DNA of 5,171 bases, taken from positions 1 through 5,171 of the forward strand of contig JACQUH010000245.1 in the NCBI GenBank assembly GCA_016210375.1, written 5' to 3'. Below, piece after piece: positions 4,163-5,171 of the stretch. The position numbers and the translations under genes were made by a program. How positions within the stretch are numbered: position 1 is the stretch's first letter; each line of letters starts with the position of its first letter. This stretch comes from Chloroflexota bacterium. GTDB lineage: Bacteria; Chloroflexota; Dehalococcoidia; Lucifugimonadales; JACPCL1. The notes under the pieces are model-generated. The model saw only the letters and a list, made by a program, of their open reading frames with translations, ran no database searches and was not told the origin of the DNA.

Positions 4163-4468
4163 ATGAAGGTGACCCACACGCACACCCTCACGAAAGAGGC
4201 CGCCAGGGCCCGGGTCCAGGACGTGGTGCCTGCCCTCGTGCGGCAGTACGGCGGCACCGTCAGTCAGGTGGATGCCGCATGGGAGGGGGACGCGATGCGG
4301 TTCAGCTTCAGGGCGGTGGGGCACCAGTTCCAGGGTACGCTGGCGGCCACCGAGTCCCATGTTGTGCTGGAGGTGGCCATACCTCTACCATTCCGCCCCT
4401 TTGAAGGGGCCGTCAGGGCGAGGATCAGCCAGGTCCTGGAAGAGCTATTCTCGGCCAGGCCAGGGTAG
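4163..4468 (+). CDS. PHA_gran_rgn-like small protein (polyhydroxyalkanoic acid system family)
   Basis: Encodes 101 residues. ATG 4163 is chosen because GAAGG (4150-4154) lies 8 bases upstream; the in-frame ATG at 4148 has no ribosome binding site. The pattern resembles the putative polyhydroxyalkanoic acid system family (Pfam PHA_gran_rgn): HTHTLTKEAARARVQDVVPAL (helix, about 5-25), then QYGG, AWEGDAMRFSFRAVGHQFQGTL (a beta section around residues 39-60), VVLEVAIPLPFRPFEGAVRARI and a C-terminal helix. It is soluble and lacks a signal peptide. The family name comes from genes near PHA granule loci; its biochemical role is not established. It is the first gene after the Trp T-box terminator and is followed after 66 bases by trpB2, so it should share tryptophan control. 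The family assignment rests on pattern recognition only. Confidence 0.75.
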   Translation: MKVTHTHTLTKEAARARVQDVVPALVRQYGGTVSQVDAAWEGDAMRFSFRAVGHQFQGTLAATESHVVLEVAIPLPFRPFEGAVRARISQVLEELFSARPG

Positions 4469-4534
4469 CTGTTCGCGTGAGACTGGGCGGCATAGACTCT
4501 GACCGCCACAAGAACCAAGAAAGAGGAGGTTTCC

Positions 4535-5171
4535 ATGGCTGATACAAAGGTGCTCCTGGAGGAGAAGGACATCCCGAAGGCCTGGTACAACATTCAGGCC
4601 GACCTGCCCAAACCGCTGCCGCCGGTCATGCACCCCGGCACCAAGCAGCCTATAGGCCCCAGCGACCTTGCCCCGCTGTTCCCCATGGCCCTTATAGGCC
4701 AGGAGGTCAGCAGCGAGCGGTGGATTGAGATCCCCGACGAAGTCCGGGAGGTGTATCGCCTGTGGAGGCCGACGCCCCTCTTCCGTGCGCACCGGCTGGA
4801 GAAGGCGCTGGACACACCCGCCCGCATCTACTACAAGTACGAAGGGGTCAGCCCGGCGGGCAGCCACAAGCCCAACACCGCCGTGGCCCAGGCATTCTAC
4901 AACAAGGCCCAGGGGGTCAAGCGCCTCACCACCGAGACCGGCGCCGGCCAGTGGGGCAGCGCCCTGGCCTTTGCCTGCAAGCAGTTTGGCCTGGAGTGCA
5001 AGGTGTACATGGTGAAGGTCAGCTACCAGCAGAAGCCCTACCGGCGCTCCATGATGGAGACCTGGGGAGCATCGGTGGTTGCCAGCCCTAGCACCGACAC
5101 CGAGGGCGGGCGAAGCATCCTGGCGGAGCACCCCGATTCGCCTGGCAGCCTGGGCATCGCCATCAGCGAGG
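4535..5171 (+). CDS. trpB: Tryptophan synthase beta subunit, TrpB2 type (partial, 3' end beyond window)
   Basis: The first 212 codons of a PLP enzyme that joins indole with serine to make tryptophan. The start is firm: AGGAGG (4524-4529) lies 5 bases before the ATG. The TrpB2 (TrpB-like, about 430-455 residues) form is indicated by the long N-terminal extension (KAWYNIQADLPKPLPP, about 15-30) before the conserved RPTPLFRAHRLEK, by SPAGSHKPN with the PLP lysine Lys112, and by ETGAGQWG (134-141) with catalytic Glu134 and Trp where classical TrpB has His. About half the protein is present and intact. TrpB2 enzymes often work without a tight TrpA partner and are usually not inside the main trp operon; no trpA is visible here. 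Expression should be set by the upstream tRNA-Trp T-box. A weak -10-like TAGACT (4493-4498) in the 66-base gap could give some independent transcription. Confidence 0.96.
   Translation, partial: MADTKVLLEEKDIPKAWYNIQADLPKPLPPVMHPGTKQPIGPSDLAPLFPMALIGQEVSSERWIEIPDEVREVYRLWRPTPLFRAHRLEKALDTPARIYYKYEGVSPAGSHKPNTAVAQAFYNKAQGVKRLTTETGAGQWGSALAFACKQFGLECKVYMVKVSYQQKPYRRSMMETWGASVVASPSTDTEGGRSILAEHPDSPGSLGIAISE

Noticed and set aside
4445..5131. 228-residue minus-strand frame opposite trpB2
   Set aside because: The plus strand encodes unmistakable TrpB2 motifs; the antisense product is Gly/Ala/Leu-rich shadow sequence.
1..5171. CRISPR array, tRNA, rRNA, or a new defence or mobile system
   Set aside because: No regularly spaced repeats, cloverleaf-forming segment, rRNA sequence, transposase, integrase or defence-type gene cluster was seen on either strand.

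Overview
GC-rich bacterial DNA. The gene set (a TrpB2-type tryptophan synthase beta subunit, a sortase, ThpR, a dienelactone hydrolase), the canonical AGGAGG ribosome binding sites, the tRNA-sensing T-box leader and the palindromic repeats with GTAGGGGCACG arms would fit a Chloroflexota (Dehalococcoidia-like) genome. That taxonomic guess is inference from general familiarity and is not proven by the window.

Layout. Bases 1-324 hold no recognisable gene but carry three GC-rich palindromes. A dienelactone-hydrolase-family gene lies on the minus strand (325-1080). Everything after it is on the plus strand: thpR (RNA 2',3'-cyclic phosphodiesterase, 1223-1813), a 69-residue zinc-ribbon protein of unknown role (GTG start at 1878, to 2087), a membrane-anchored sortase (2244-3125), a 348-base gap with a probable promoter and a long leader, a small degenerate GIY-YIG-like protein (3474-3758), then a tryptophan-controlled unit. 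That unit is a consensus promoter (3764-3792), a full T-box riboswitch (about 3816-4114) ending in a strong intrinsic terminator, a small PHA_gran_rgn-like gene (4163-4468), and the first 212 codons of trpB2 (4535 to the window edge).

The most informative element is the T-box. Its stem I, AG bulge, specifier loop, antiterminator and terminator can all be read from the sequence. The specifier is UGG (Trp) at 3922-3924. The antiterminator bulge reads UGGC, complementary to a GCCA tRNA end, which is what tRNA-Trp with discriminator G73 would present. Uncharged tRNA-Trp should therefore permit read-through into the small PHA_gran_rgn-like gene and trpB2. The other genes look like separate transcription units without an obvious common pathway. 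thpR, the zinc-ribbon gene and the T-box are each preceded by the same -10 hexamer, TATACT.

No CRISPR array, tRNA, rRNA, transposase or defence system was seen. The least explained pieces are the PHA_gran_rgn-like gene inside a Trp regulon, the degenerate GIY-YIG protein, the zinc-ribbon protein, and a possible leaderless 11-codon ORF whose stop overlaps the thpR start.
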